A stretch of 6,932 nucleotides of DNA from Pseudomonadota bacterium. Lineage in GTDB: Bacteria; Pseudomonadota; Alphaproteobacteria; Rhizobiales; Hyphomicrobiaceae. Positions 1-6,690 of this stretch are shown here, piece after piece. The notes under the pieces were generated by a model that was not told the DNA's origin, made no database searches, and was given only the letters and a program-made list of their open reading frames with translations. Location of the stretch: assembly GCA_023416575.1 (NCBI GenBank), contig JAEZHL010000086.1:1-6932 (forward strand), read 5' to 3'. Every line of letters starts with the position of its first letter. Within the stretch, counting starts at the first letter, position 1. The translations under genes were made by a program, and so were the position numbers.

Positions 1-1
1 T

Positions 2-184
2 GACTGGCTCACGCTCGCCGACTACGAGTTGGCCAAAGACCGCGCAACGAGGCAGGTGGTCGGAAGATATGCGCGCGGCAATATCTCAGCACAGAACGGG
101 TCGTATATCGACGACCGGGAATTGGCCGGACTTTCAGCCCTGGGGGACAACGCGTCGTCCAAGTTGAAGAAGTCAGCCAGCTAG
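2..184 (+). CDS. C-terminal fragment of unrecognised protein
   Basis: An open frame runs in from the left edge and stops at TAG 182-184, giving the last 60 residues of a protein (starts DWLTLADYELAKD, ends SSKLKKSAS). The codons look like a real gene and the fragment is hydrophilic. It contains a tyrosine- and charge-rich stretch followed by a low-complexity Ser/Lys tail, which is typical of a natural C-terminus. I do not recognise the family, and no catalytic motif, membrane segment or cysteine cluster can be seen. The next gene starts 154 bp downstream on the same strand. Function unknown; that it is coding rests on the uninterrupted frame and the plausible protein composition, over a short length. 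Confidence 0.5.
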   Translation, partial: DWLTLADYELAKDRATRQVVGRYARGNISAQNGSYIDDRELAGLSALGDNASSKLKKSAS

Positions 185-338
185 AGTGCGATTGGCTGCG
201 GTGAATCACCGAAGCCGTCAATCGCTCTGAGGACAGAGGTTATACGCTTTCCGGCTCAGATGAAGTCCGGAAGGGATACAGCAGCGCGCATCTTGGCAGA
301 AAAGCTTTCAGGCACCCGTAGCAAGGCGGTGAGGTGCT

Positions 339-938
339 ATGGCTGATCTCGACCCATTCGGTTCGCTTCTCGAGTTGATCCTAAAAGAGTGGAATCAGGC
401 CGAGCAGGACGTCAAGCTCGCGGAACAAGTCTGCAAAAACATCATCATCCCGTCAGTCAAGGAACTCCGCTACGCTGGCCGCAGCATCGTCGACGCGCTT
501 AATCTGATCCAGGCGGGCGGCTCGCGGCGCGAGATCGAAACGCTCCTTCAGGACGCGTGCTTCAATTGCCGCCGCGCCCGGCATGATGCAATCGACGCCG
601 CAAGCTCCAAGATCGCCATGGATCTCGAGATCATGGTGTCCCAGCTGGGATACGATGCAATTCTGCCCGCCTTTCCGCTCTTTCCAGATTTGGTCCACGA
701 CCTGAACGAACTGCGAAATAAGATCGTGATTTCCCGGTCGAACCGGGACGAGAGGGACAAGATCTACGGCGAATTGGAATGTGTGGACCTTCCTTCCATC
801 GTATTGTCCTTCAACCGGCTGCGTGAATGTGAAGAAATAATGAAGCGGCTCGCCGCCGTGCGCCGCCGGAACGAGCTGCTCACATGGATCGGACTTGGGT
901 TGGCGGTTATCGGGGTCGCGATCACATTCATGGTCTGA
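339..938 (+). CDS. Hypothetical tail-anchored helical membrane protein
   Basis: This encodes 199 residues of no family I recognise. Residues 1-178 are hydrophilic and predicted by eye to be mostly alpha-helical, with many Glu/Arg/Lys and leucine-rich heptad-like stretches around 10-60, 62-100 and 115-175, so coiled-coil or helical-bundle packing is likely. Residues 179-198 (LLTWIGLGLAVIGVAITFMV) form one hydrophobic span at the extreme C-terminus. It is preceded by basic residues (RRR at 175-177), so the positive-inside rule puts the N-terminal domain in the cytoplasm. There is no signal peptide. Four cysteines occur (32, 74, 77, 148), with a CxxxxC-free pair FNC near 74-77 but no zinc-site pattern. 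The ATG at 339 has a GAGGTG Shine-Dalgarno-like run just upstream. GC content is clearly lower than in the metabolic genes to the right, which suggests an accessory or recently acquired gene. Function unknown. Confidence 0.75.
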   Translation: MADLDPFGSLLELILKEWNQAEQDVKLAEQVCKNIIIPSVKELRYAGRSIVDALNLIQAGGSRREIETLLQDACFNCRRARHDAIDAASSKIAMDLEIMVSQLGYDAILPAFPLFPDLVHDLNELRNKIVISRSNRDERDKIYGELECVDLPSIVLSFNRLRECEEIMKRLAAVRRRNELLTWIGLGLAVIGVAITFMV

Positions 939-1004
939 GCCCGCATCAACACCTTGACGGCATCCTGGGTCGGATAGACCATGACTGACGATTAAAAGCG
1001 CGGG

Positions 1005-1030
1005 AGCTCCGGGGGCGCAAAGCCCGGGCT
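1005..1030 (+). other. Hairpin between hypothetical gene and Nudix gene
   Basis: AGCtCCGGG (1005-1013) can pair with CCCGGGCT (1023-1030) as 8 bp with a single bulged T, around a 9-base loop. No T-run follows, so a classical intrinsic terminator is not supported. It may end the upstream transcript weakly or sit in the 5' leader of the Nudix gene, whose GGGAGG (1045-1050) begins 15 bases further on. In GC-rich DNA such a stem could also be chance. Confidence 0.3.
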
Positions 1031-1061
1031 GACCCAGCAGAGTGGGGAGGACACCAGGACG

Positions 1062-1475
1062 ATGCCGCGTCCCGAGACGCCGCTGCTGGCGGTGGATTGT
1101 GTGACCTTCAACCCGAAGGGCGAAGTGCTGTTCATCAGGCGGAAGAATCCGCCATTTCAGGGTCAACTCGCGCTTCCGGGCGGTTTCGTCGATGTCGGCG
1201 AGACAGTGGAGGACGCGTGCCGGCGGGAGCTGATGGAGGAGACCGGCGTCAAGGCAGGTAAGCTGAGACTTGTCGGGGTCTACTCCGATCCCAAGCGCGA
1301 TCCGCGTGGTCACACGGCCTCGGTAGTCTTCATGACCCGCGTGCGCTCGAGCAAGGCCCAGGCGGGCGACGATGCGGCCGAGACTGAATGGGTCGCAAAC
1401 TGGCGCAGATTGCCGCTGGCCTTCGATCACGCCAAAATCCTGGCGGATGCGGCGCGTATGGCAGGCCCGGATTGA
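1062..1475 (+). CDS. Nudix hydrolase, ADP-ribose pyrophosphatase type
   Basis: A 137-residue single-domain cytoplasmic Nudix hydrolase, near the usual minimal size. The Nudix box GX5EX7REUXEEXGU is complete at residues 41-63: Gly41, Glu47, Arg55-Glu56-Leu57, Glu59-Glu60, Gly62-Val63. It includes all the acidic residues that bind the catalytic metal. The strand before it carries LALPGG and the loop after it reads YSDPKRDPRGHTASVVF (74-90), a pattern I associate with small bacterial and archaeal ADP-ribose pyrophosphatases. The likely reaction is ADP-ribose to AMP plus ribose-5-phosphate, a housecleaning role, but related Nudix enzymes hydrolyse other nucleoside diphosphates and the substrate is an inference. 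The ATG is supported by AGGA at 1056-1059 or the stronger GGGGAGG at 1044-1050. The next gene begins about 50 bp downstream on the same strand, so co-transcription is possible. No functional link between the two is evident. Confidence 0.92.
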   Translation: MPRPETPLLAVDCVTFNPKGEVLFIRRKNPPFQGQLALPGGFVDVGETVEDACRRELMEETGVKAGKLRLVGVYSDPKRDPRGHTASVVFMTRVRSSKAQAGDDAAETEWVANWRRLPLAFDHAKILADAARMAGPD

Positions 1476-1526
1476 TTTGCCCACGCACCTGACGCCGATT
1501 TCCCCGCCACAATCTCCGTGAGTCAC

Positions 1527-2807
1527 ATGGCCGGACTCCTCAGACCCGTAACCGCGCTTCTCATCGCAGCCGCGATATTGTTGATGGGCAACGGCCTTCT
1601 CAACATGCTCGTCCCGGTACGCGCCGACTTCGAAGAGTTTTCGCGCGTCCAGATCGGATTATTGGGTTCGGGCTACTACGCGGGGCTCATGGCCGGGTGT
1701 TTTCTCGCCCCGGTGGTGATCGCGCGCGTCGGCCACATCCGGTCGTTCGTCGCGTTCACCGCCATCGCGACCATCACGCCGCTGCTACACGCGATCTGGA
1801 CCGACCCGTTTGCCTGGACGGCACTGCGCGCGCTCAATGGTCTGTGCTTTGCCGGCCTGTTCATGGGCATCGAGAGCTGGTTGAATGGTTCTGCAACCAT
1901 GGAGACGCGGGGGCGTGTGCTCGCCTCATATACCGTCGTGAACCTGACGGTCGTCACGCTGGGCATGCAGATGATGGGTGTCGCGAGCCCGAAAGGGTTC
2001 GAGCTGTTCTCGCTCGTCGCCATACTCTACTCGCTGGCTGCCGTTCCGGTGGCGCTCACCAAGACTTCCGCACCGACGCCGCCGCGAACCGCGAAGTTGC
2101 GTCTCGGCTGGCTGGTCAGCGTCTCGCCAGCGGCCGTGGCCGGCTGCTTCTTCACGGGCGTGGCCAATAGCGGCTTCTGGACACTCGCGCCGCTGTATGG
2201 CCGCAGCGCCGGCTTTTCGCTGACGGAGGTGGCCATGTTCATGACCGTCGCCGTGCTCGGCGGCGCGGCGAGCCAGTGGCCCATTGGGTACCTGTCCGAT
2301 AGGGCTGGGCGGCGGCCGCTCCTGGTCGCGGTTGGCGCGACGGCGGCAGCGGCGGGGCTCGGCCTCTTCATCCTCAGCACGAGCAGCCCGCTGGCAATCT
2401 TTCCTCTGGCAGCGCTCTATGGTTGCTGCGCTTTCCCCATCTACACGCTTTGTGTCGCGCATGCGAACGACCTGGTGCATAAGAAGCGCGCCGTCGAGGT
2501 ATCGAGCGGATTGCTGCTGACGTTCTCGATCGGCGCGGTCATCGGCCCGCTTCTCGCATCCTTTGTGATGAGTCAGACGGGGCACGGCGGGCTGTTCCTC
2601 CACTCCGCCATGGCGCACCTGCTGATCGCAGTCGTCATGCTGGTGCGCGCGCGGCTGCGGCCGAAGCTGCCTGCGGAGCGCAAGGAGGGCTTCGTGGCTG
2701 TGCCAAAGACCACCCCAACGATCTTCGAGCTCGATCCGCGCGCCGACAGCACGGTTGCGGATTGCCCGGTGCCGATGACCGAGTTGGCCGACGAGAAGCG
2801 GAGCTGA
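1527..2807 (+). CDS. MFS transporter, YcaD-like group
   Basis: An inner-membrane secondary transporter of the major facilitator superfamily, 426 residues from this ATG. About twelve hydrophobic segments are evident, in two halves split by a hydrophilic loop around residues 180-195 (numbered from the GTG at 1518). The half-domain motif A is clear in the second half (GYLSDRAGRR, 257-266) and degenerate in the first (APVVIARVGHIR). The stretch RALNGLCFAGLFMGIESWLN (104-123) is typical of the E. coli YcaD-like group. A cytoplasmic tail of about 45 residues follows the last helix and contains FVAVPKTTPTIFELDPR, which I recall in alphaproteobacterial members. The substrate is not known for this group. 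An in-frame GTG at 1518 would add three residues; neither start has a strong Shine-Dalgarno, and ATG is chosen because GAG precedes it. Despite its position before matB there is no evidence that it carries malonate. Confidence 0.9.
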   Translation: MAGLLRPVTALLIAAAILLMGNGLLNMLVPVRADFEEFSRVQIGLLGSGYYAGLMAGCFLAPVVIARVGHIRSFVAFTAIATITPLLHAIWTDPFAWTALRALNGLCFAGLFMGIESWLNGSATMETRGRVLASYTVVNLTVVTLGMQMMGVASPKGFELFSLVAILYSLAAVPVALTKTSAPTPPRTAKLRLGWLVSVSPAAVAGCFFTGVANSGFWTLAPLYGRSAGFSLTEVAMFMTVAVLGGAASQWPIGYLSDRAGRRPLLVAVGATAAAAGLGLFILSTSSPLAIFPLAALYGCCAFPIYTLCVAHANDLVHKKRAVEVSSGLLLTFSIGAVIGPLLASFVMSQTGHGGLFLHSAMAHLLIAVVMLVRARLRPKLPAERKEGFVAVPKTTPTIFELDPRADSTVADCPVPMTELADEKRS

Positions 2808-2865
2808 ACGCGACCCGATTCGCGGGCTCACATCCCTGGGACTTGCGGCGACATACCCGCGGGTC

Positions 2866-2894
2866 TTGCCTCCTGCGGGCAAAAGACGTTTTAT
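2866..2894 (+). promoter_or_regulatory. Possible sigma70-type promoter for matB
   Basis: In the 142-bp gap between the MFS gene and matB, TTGCCT (2866-2871) and TTTTAT (2889-2894) are separated by 17 bp. Each matches four of six consensus positions. This would start transcription near 2900, leaving a leader of about 50 bases that contains the 12-bp palindrome CCCGGCGCCGGG (2903-2914). The match is weak and not backed by comparison with other genomes. Confidence 0.2.
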
Positions 2895-2949
2895 CCACCT
2901 GCCCCGGCGCCGGGCAGCCGGCGCATCCCTCAACACACGGCACGTAACA

Positions 2950-4479
2950 ATGGCAATCGACGGAAATCTCTACGCGGCTCTCGAGGAGCGGTTCCGCGCC
3001 GCGGGTCAGGCGACAGCCTTCACCATCCCCGGTGGCGCTGATGTCAGCTACGCCGGCCTTGCTGATGACATCGCGCGCATGGCGAACGCGCTGGTCGCGC
3101 TCGGCGTGAAGCCGGGAGATCGCGTGCTCGCGCAGGTCGAGAAGTCGCTTGCAAATGTGCATCTTTACCTGGCCACCCTGAAGGTGGGTGCGGTCTACAA
3201 CCCGCTCAACACGGCCTACACGGTGGCTGAGCTCGAATATTTCATCGGCGATGCCAGCCCGACGCTGATCGTCGTCGCCGGCGATAAGCTCGCCAGCATC
3301 GAGCCGATCGCCGCCCAGCACAAAGTTCCTGCCGTCGCGACGATGGAAGCCGACGGCTCGGGCTCGCTCTCCGATCTGGCTCGGCAGCAGAGCGCGGAGC
3401 ACACGACGGTGCCGCGCGAGTCGGACGATCTTGCCGCGCTGCTGTACACCTCGGGCACGACGGGGCGCTCCAAGGGGGCGATGATCACGCACCGCAATCT
3501 GTCGTCGAACGCGGAGGTGCTGCACGCGTACTGGGGCTTCCGGCCCGGCGACGTGCTGCTGCACGCGCTGCCGATCTTCCACACGCACGGGTTGTTCGTG
3601 GCGCTGAATACCGCGTTCCTCAACGCCTCGCGCGTGATCTGGCTGCCGAAGTTCGACCTCGAGGCGGTCATGCGCCTCATGCCCGAGGCGACCGTGATGA
3701 TGGGCGTGCCGACGTTCTACACGCGCCTCCTGGCAAATCCCGCCTTCGGGCCAGATCATTGCGCGCGGATGCGGCTGGTCATCTCGGGCTCGGCGCCGCT
3801 GCTCGCCGAAACGCACCAGGAGTTCGAGGCGCGCACCGGCCACAAGATCCTCGAGCGCTACGGCATGACCGAGGCTGGCATGATCACCTCCAATCCTTAC
3901 GAGGGCGGAGAGCGCATCGCCGGCACGGTGGGCTACGCCCTGCCGGACGTTTCGGTCCGGGCCGCGACCGCTGAGGGCAAGGCCGTGCCAGCGGGTGAGG
4001 TTGGGGTGCTCGAGGTCAAGGGACCCAACGTTTTCAAGGGCTACTGGCGCAACCCCGAGAAGACGCGGGAGGAGTTCCGGTCGGACGGCTACTTCATTAC
4101 CGGCGACCTGGCGACCGTCGCTGAGGATGGCCGCGTGACGATCGTCGGCCGTGCGAAGGATCTCATCATCTCGGGTGGCTTCAACGTCTATCCGAAGGAG
4201 ATCGAGGAGGAGCTGAACAGCCTTCCGGGTGTCGGCGAGTCGGCGGTGGTCGGCGTGCCCCATCCAGACTTCGGCGAAGGTGTGATCGCAATCCTGACGC
4301 CACTGGCCGGCGCAACGCCGCCGAATGAGGCTGACGTGCTGGCGGCGCTTTCGGGCCGGCTTGCGAAGTTCAAGCTGCCGAAGCGGGTGTTCGTGACCGA
4401 CGAGCTGCCGCGCAATGCGATGGGCAAGGTGCAGAAGGCAGAGCTGCGCGCCCAGCACGCCAAGATCTTCTCGAAATAG
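2950..4479 (+). CDS. matB: Malonyl-CoA synthetase (malonate-CoA ligase) MatB
   Basis: A cytoplasmic adenylate-forming enzyme, 509 residues, that makes malonyl-CoA from malonate, CoA and ATP through malonyl-AMP. The acyl-CoA synthetase motifs are intact: A3 phosphate loop YTSGTTGRSKG (166-176), A5 YGMTE (304-308), A7 TGDL (384-387), hinge and A8 GRAKDLIISGGFNVYPKEIE (400-419), and the A10 catalytic lysine K493 in PRNAMGKVQK. Sequences such as VEKS, NPLNTAYT, LPIFHTHGLFVA, MGVPTFYTRLL and the start of GVPHPDFGEGV closely match rhizobial and Rhodopseudomonas MatB as I remember them, and the length fits. The frame is open up to a TTG at 2866, but the residues encoded before 2950 do not resemble MatB, so the ATG at 2950 is taken; it lacks an obvious Shine-Dalgarno. 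No malonyl-CoA decarboxylase (MatA) or MatC-type carrier is adjacent in this window. A methylmalonate or other short dicarboxylate preference cannot be excluded. Confidence 0.92.
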   Translation: MAIDGNLYAALEERFRAAGQATAFTIPGGADVSYAGLADDIARMANALVALGVKPGDRVLAQVEKSLANVHLYLATLKVGAVYNPLNTAYTVAELEYFIGDASPTLIVVAGDKLASIEPIAAQHKVPAVATMEADGSGSLSDLARQQSAEHTTVPRESDDLAALLYTSGTTGRSKGAMITHRNLSSNAEVLHAYWGFRPGDVLLHALPIFHTHGLFVALNTAFLNASRVIWLPKFDLEAVMRLMPEATVMMGVPTFYTRLLANPAFGPDHCARMRLVISGSAPLLAETHQEFEARTGHKILERYGMTEAGMITSNPYEGGERIAGTVGYALPDVSVRAATAEGKAVPAGEVGVLEVKGPNVFKGYWRNPEKTREEFRSDGYFITGDLATVAEDGRVTIVGRAKDLIISGGFNVYPKEIEEELNSLPGVGESAVVGVPHPDFGEGVIAILTPLAGATPPNEADVLAALSGRLAKFKLPKRVFVTDELPRNAMGKVQKAELRAQHAKIFSK

Positions 4480-4487
4480 CCTTTGTA

Positions 4488-4517
4488 TGGGGGTCAACCT
4501 CGAAGGTTTGGCCCCCA
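4488..4517. terminator. Hairpin between convergent genes, likely bidirectional terminator
   Basis: TGGGGGTCAACCT (4488-4500) pairs with AGGTTTGGCCCCCA (4504-4517) to give 13 pairs including one G-U, one bulged T at 4507 and a three-base CGA loop. It lies 8 bp after the matB stop and 10 bp after the stop of the minus-strand ligase gene, where a shared terminator is expected. Neither strand shows a proper T-tract after the stem, so it may act as a pause or mRNA-end stabiliser rather than a textbook intrinsic terminator. Confidence 0.65.
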
Positions 4518-4527
4518 GACTGCGGGC

Positions 4528-5766
4528 TCACCCGTAGGTGCGCTCGTCCACGATCACCTTGCCGTCGTTCGGCAGGGTGCCCGGCGGCGCAAGTCCGACG
4601 ATCCCCCTGAGCTTGGTGATCTGCTGCAGCGTTTCCACGACGCTGGCCGCGAGCTCCGGGGCGAGGCTCGTCGACTCGGCCATGAGGGTCATCGTGTCCT
4701 GCTCGTTGTCGCGACCGATGATGAGCCGCACGCGCCCGAGCTCCGGGTGCTTCTTTGCCACCGCGGCGACCTGCGAGGGGTGGACCAGCATGCCCTTGAC
4801 CTTCGTCGTCTGATCAGCGCGGCCGAGCCAGCCTTTGATGCGCATGTTGGTGCGGCCGCACGGGCTGGTCCCCTCCATGACGGCCGAGAGATCGCCCGTT
4901 GCGAGGCGGATCATGGGATAATCGCGATTGAACGAGGTGACGACGACCTCGCCCACATCGCCGGCAGGAACGGGATCGCCCGTGCCGGGCTGGACGATCT
5001 CGACGATCACGCCTTCATCCACGATCATGCCCTGAAGCGCCTGGCTTTCGTAGGCGATGATGCCGAGGTCGGCGGTCGCATACGTCTGGAAAACGGCGAT
5101 GCCGCGCTCCCTGTATTCCTGCCTGAGCGAGGGAAACAGCGCGCCGCCGGAGACGAGGGCACGCTGGAACGATGTGATTTCGCGACCCGCCTCCTTCGCC
5201 TTGTCGAGCAGGATCTTCAGGTAATCGGGCACGCCGACGTAGGCCGTGGGTCTGACACGGGCGATGGCTTCGAGCTGCTGCTCGCTGTTCGCGGGCCCTG
5301 CCGGGATCACGGCGCAGCCAAGCGCGCGTGCCCCCGCGTCCAGGATCCAGGCGCCGGGCGTGAGGTGGTAGGAGAACGTGTTGTGGACGATGTCGCCCTT
5401 GCGGAAGCCCGCGGCGAACAGCGCCCGCGCCGAGCGCCACCAGTCATCGGCAAGGCCCTCGGGCTCGAAGATCGGTCCGGGCGACATGAAGATGCGTGCC
5501 ATGTGAGCGGCCGGCGCAGTCGCAAATCCGCCGAACGGAAGCTGAGCGGCCTGCAGTTGGCTCAGCTCAGATTTGCGCACCAACGGCAGCTTAGCGAGTG
5601 CCGCGCGGTCCGTGACGACTGCAGGGTCGACCTCCGCCAGATGGCGCGCCCAACCGGGCGAAAGCTCCTTAACCCGCTGGATGTGTTGGGGCAGCAGATT
5701 GAACTGGGCGATCTCGCGCTGCTCAGGGTCGCGGGTTTCGAGCTGATCGAAGTGCGCAGACGTCAT
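4528..5766 (-). CDS. PaaK-like AMP-binding CoA ligase of ABC-transporter operon
   Basis: A cytoplasmic protein of 412 residues in the phenylacetate-CoA ligase-like branch of adenylate-forming enzymes, expected to activate a carboxylic acid to its CoA thioester. Its layout follows PaaK: KGDIVHNTFSYHL (123-135), GCAVIPAG (150-157), VSGGALFPSLRQE (205-217), QTYATADLG in the A5 position (227-235), RLATGDLSAV (A7, Asp292), RIKGWLGRADQTTKVKG then HPSQV (A8, 309-333) and a C-terminal LPNDGK with a possible A10 lysine at 403. The striking difference is at 92-104, where the Ser/Thr/Gly phosphate loop of PaaK (SSGTTGKP) is replaced by IFMSPGPIFEPEG. The ATG has a good Shine-Dalgarno (GAGGGAGA, 5776-5769) and lies 92 bp after the livF stop. 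It is the last gene of the minus-strand transporter operon in this window, which suggests that it activates the imported compound. The substrate is unknown, and the loss of the loop leaves activity uncertain. Confidence 0.82.
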   Translation of the reverse strand: MTSAHFDQLETRDPEQREIAQFNLLPQHIQRVKELSPGWARHLAEVDPAVVTDRAALAKLPLVRKSELSQLQAAQLPFGGFATAPAAHMARIFMSPGPIFEPEGLADDWWRSARALFAAGFRKGDIVHNTFSYHLTPGAWILDAGARALGCAVIPAGPANSEQQLEAIARVRPTAYVGVPDYLKILLDKAKEAGREITSFQRALVSGGALFPSLRQEYRERGIAVFQTYATADLGIIAYESQALQGMIVDEGVIVEIVQPGTGDPVPAGDVGEVVVTSFNRDYPMIRLATGDLSAVMEGTSPCGRTNMRIKGWLGRADQTTKVKGMLVHPSQVAAVAKKHPELGRVRLIIGRDNEQDTMTLMAESTSLAPELAASVVETLQQITKLRGIVGLAPPGTLPNDGKVIVDERTYG

Positions 5767-5858
5767 GGTCTCCCTCGAATGGTGCAGTGGCGGCCCGGGT
5801 CGTACGCGGGCGACGCGTCGAAATCATGTTGTGCCGGTGCGCGCAATCGTCCAGGCGA

Positions 5859-6680
5859 TCATCCGAGCCAGCGTTTGCGTCGCTTGTAGGACTTTCCCTC
5901 ACGGAAACTCATGCGATCGCCACCGCCGATGCCGAGGTAGAACTCCTTCACGTCCTCGTTTTCCCGCAAGTCCTGCGCAGCACCGTCCAGCACGACGCGG
6001 CCATTCTCCAGGATGTAGCCGTATGTCGCATATCGGAGCGCAAGGTTCGTGTTCTGCTCGGCGAGCAGGAAGCTGACGCCTTCCCTTTGATTCAGATTGT
6101 GGACGATTCCGAAGATCTCTTCCACGATCTGGGGCGCGAGTCCCATCGAAGGCTCGTCCAGCAGTATCATCATCGGCCGCGACATCCGCGCTCTCCCGAT
6201 AGCGGTCATCTGCTGCTCGCAGCCCGACGTGTAGCCAGCCAAGCTGGCGCGGCGCTCCTTGAGGCGCGGGAAATAGGCGTAGACCTTCTCGAGATCGCCC
6301 AGAATCGCGGCATGGCCGTCCCGGCGCGTGAACGCCCCAGTCAGGAGGTTCTCCTCGACGGTAAGATGGCCGAAGCAGTGGCGGCCTTCCATCACCTGGA
6401 TGCAGCCCCGGCGAACGAGATCATTCGGTGTCAGTCCATCGACGCGCTCGCCCTTGAACTCGATGGTGCCCTTCGTGACCTCGCCCCGCTCGGAGCGGAT
6501 GAGGTTGGAGATCGCCTTCAGGGTTGTCGATTTTCCCGCGCCGTTGGCACCGAGCAGCGCGACGATTCCCTTATCGGGAACGTTGAGCGATACGCCTTTC
6601 AGCACCAGGATGAAGTGGTCGTAGATGACCTCGACGTTATTGAGCAAGAGTATTGGGCTTGGCAAGGTGGCCGAGTTCAC
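5859..6680 (-). CDS. livF: HAAT-family ABC transporter ATPase, LivF type
   Basis: An ATP-binding subunit of a branched-chain-amino-acid-type importer, 273 residues, working at the inner face of the membrane with LivG- and LivH/LivM-type partners not in this window. Numbered from the GTG at 6680: Walker A GANGAGKST (44-52), a Q-loop region with QVMEGRHCFGHLTVEENL, signature TSGCEQQM (151-158), Walker B MILLDEP (171-177), then LLAEQN, which has Gln where LivG proteins have the switch His, as is usual for LivF. The extended C-terminus ends YKRRKRWLG, a tail I recall from Hyphomicrobiales paralogues that sit beside CoA ligases. The second signature glycine is Cys154, which is unusual. GTG at 6680 is preferred because AGGA (6693-6690) lies 9 bases upstream and the protein then aligns with relatives; a TTG at 6704 would add 8 residues. 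The name refers to family: the true substrate need not be an amino acid. Confidence 0.9.
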   Translation of the reverse strand: MNSATLPSPILLLNNVEVIYDHFILVLKGVSLNVPDKGIVALLGANGAGKSTTLKAISNLIRSERGEVTKGTIEFKGERVDGLTPNDLVRRGCIQVMEGRHCFGHLTVEENLLTGAFTRRDGHAAILGDLEKVYAYFPRLKERRASLAGYTSGCEQQMTAIGRARMSRPMMILLDEPSMGLAPQIVEEIFGIVHNLNQREGVSFLLAEQNTNLALRYATYGYILENGRVVLDGAAQDLRENEDVKEFYLGIGGGDRMSFREGKSYKRRKRWLG

Positions 6681-6690
6681 GGGGGCAATT

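Noticed and set aside
241..246. TATACG as a -10 box before the hypothetical gene
   Set aside because: No matching -35 hexamer lies 16-18 bp upstream, so it cannot be told from chance.
954..980. TTGACG at 954-959 as a possible -35 box for the Nudix gene
   Set aside because: The hexamer is good, but 15-18 bp downstream there is no acceptable -10 (best is TAGACC at 15 bp spacing).
453..1526. A 357-codon open frame on the minus strand running across two plus-strand genes
   Set aside because: It lies antisense to the hypothetical gene and to an intact Nudix gene, has a His/Arg/Pro-rich protein with no recognisable domain, and is explained by the high-GC codon pattern of the opposite strand.
2855..2864. 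Palindrome ACCCGCGGGT upstream of matB as a regulator operator
   Set aside because: A single short GC palindrome without a second copy or known consensus; such sequences are common in DNA of this composition.
2635..4497. A 620-codon open frame on the minus strand opposite matB
   Set aside because: The protein is Arg/His-rich low-complexity text typical of a GC-rich antisense shadow, while the plus strand encodes a complete MatB with all motifs.
4483..5889. A 468-codon plus-strand open frame opposite the PaaK-like ligase
   Set aside because: It has no domain-like motif and a skewed Arg/Asp/His composition, and the minus strand carries a full-length protein with family motifs and a good ribosome-binding site.
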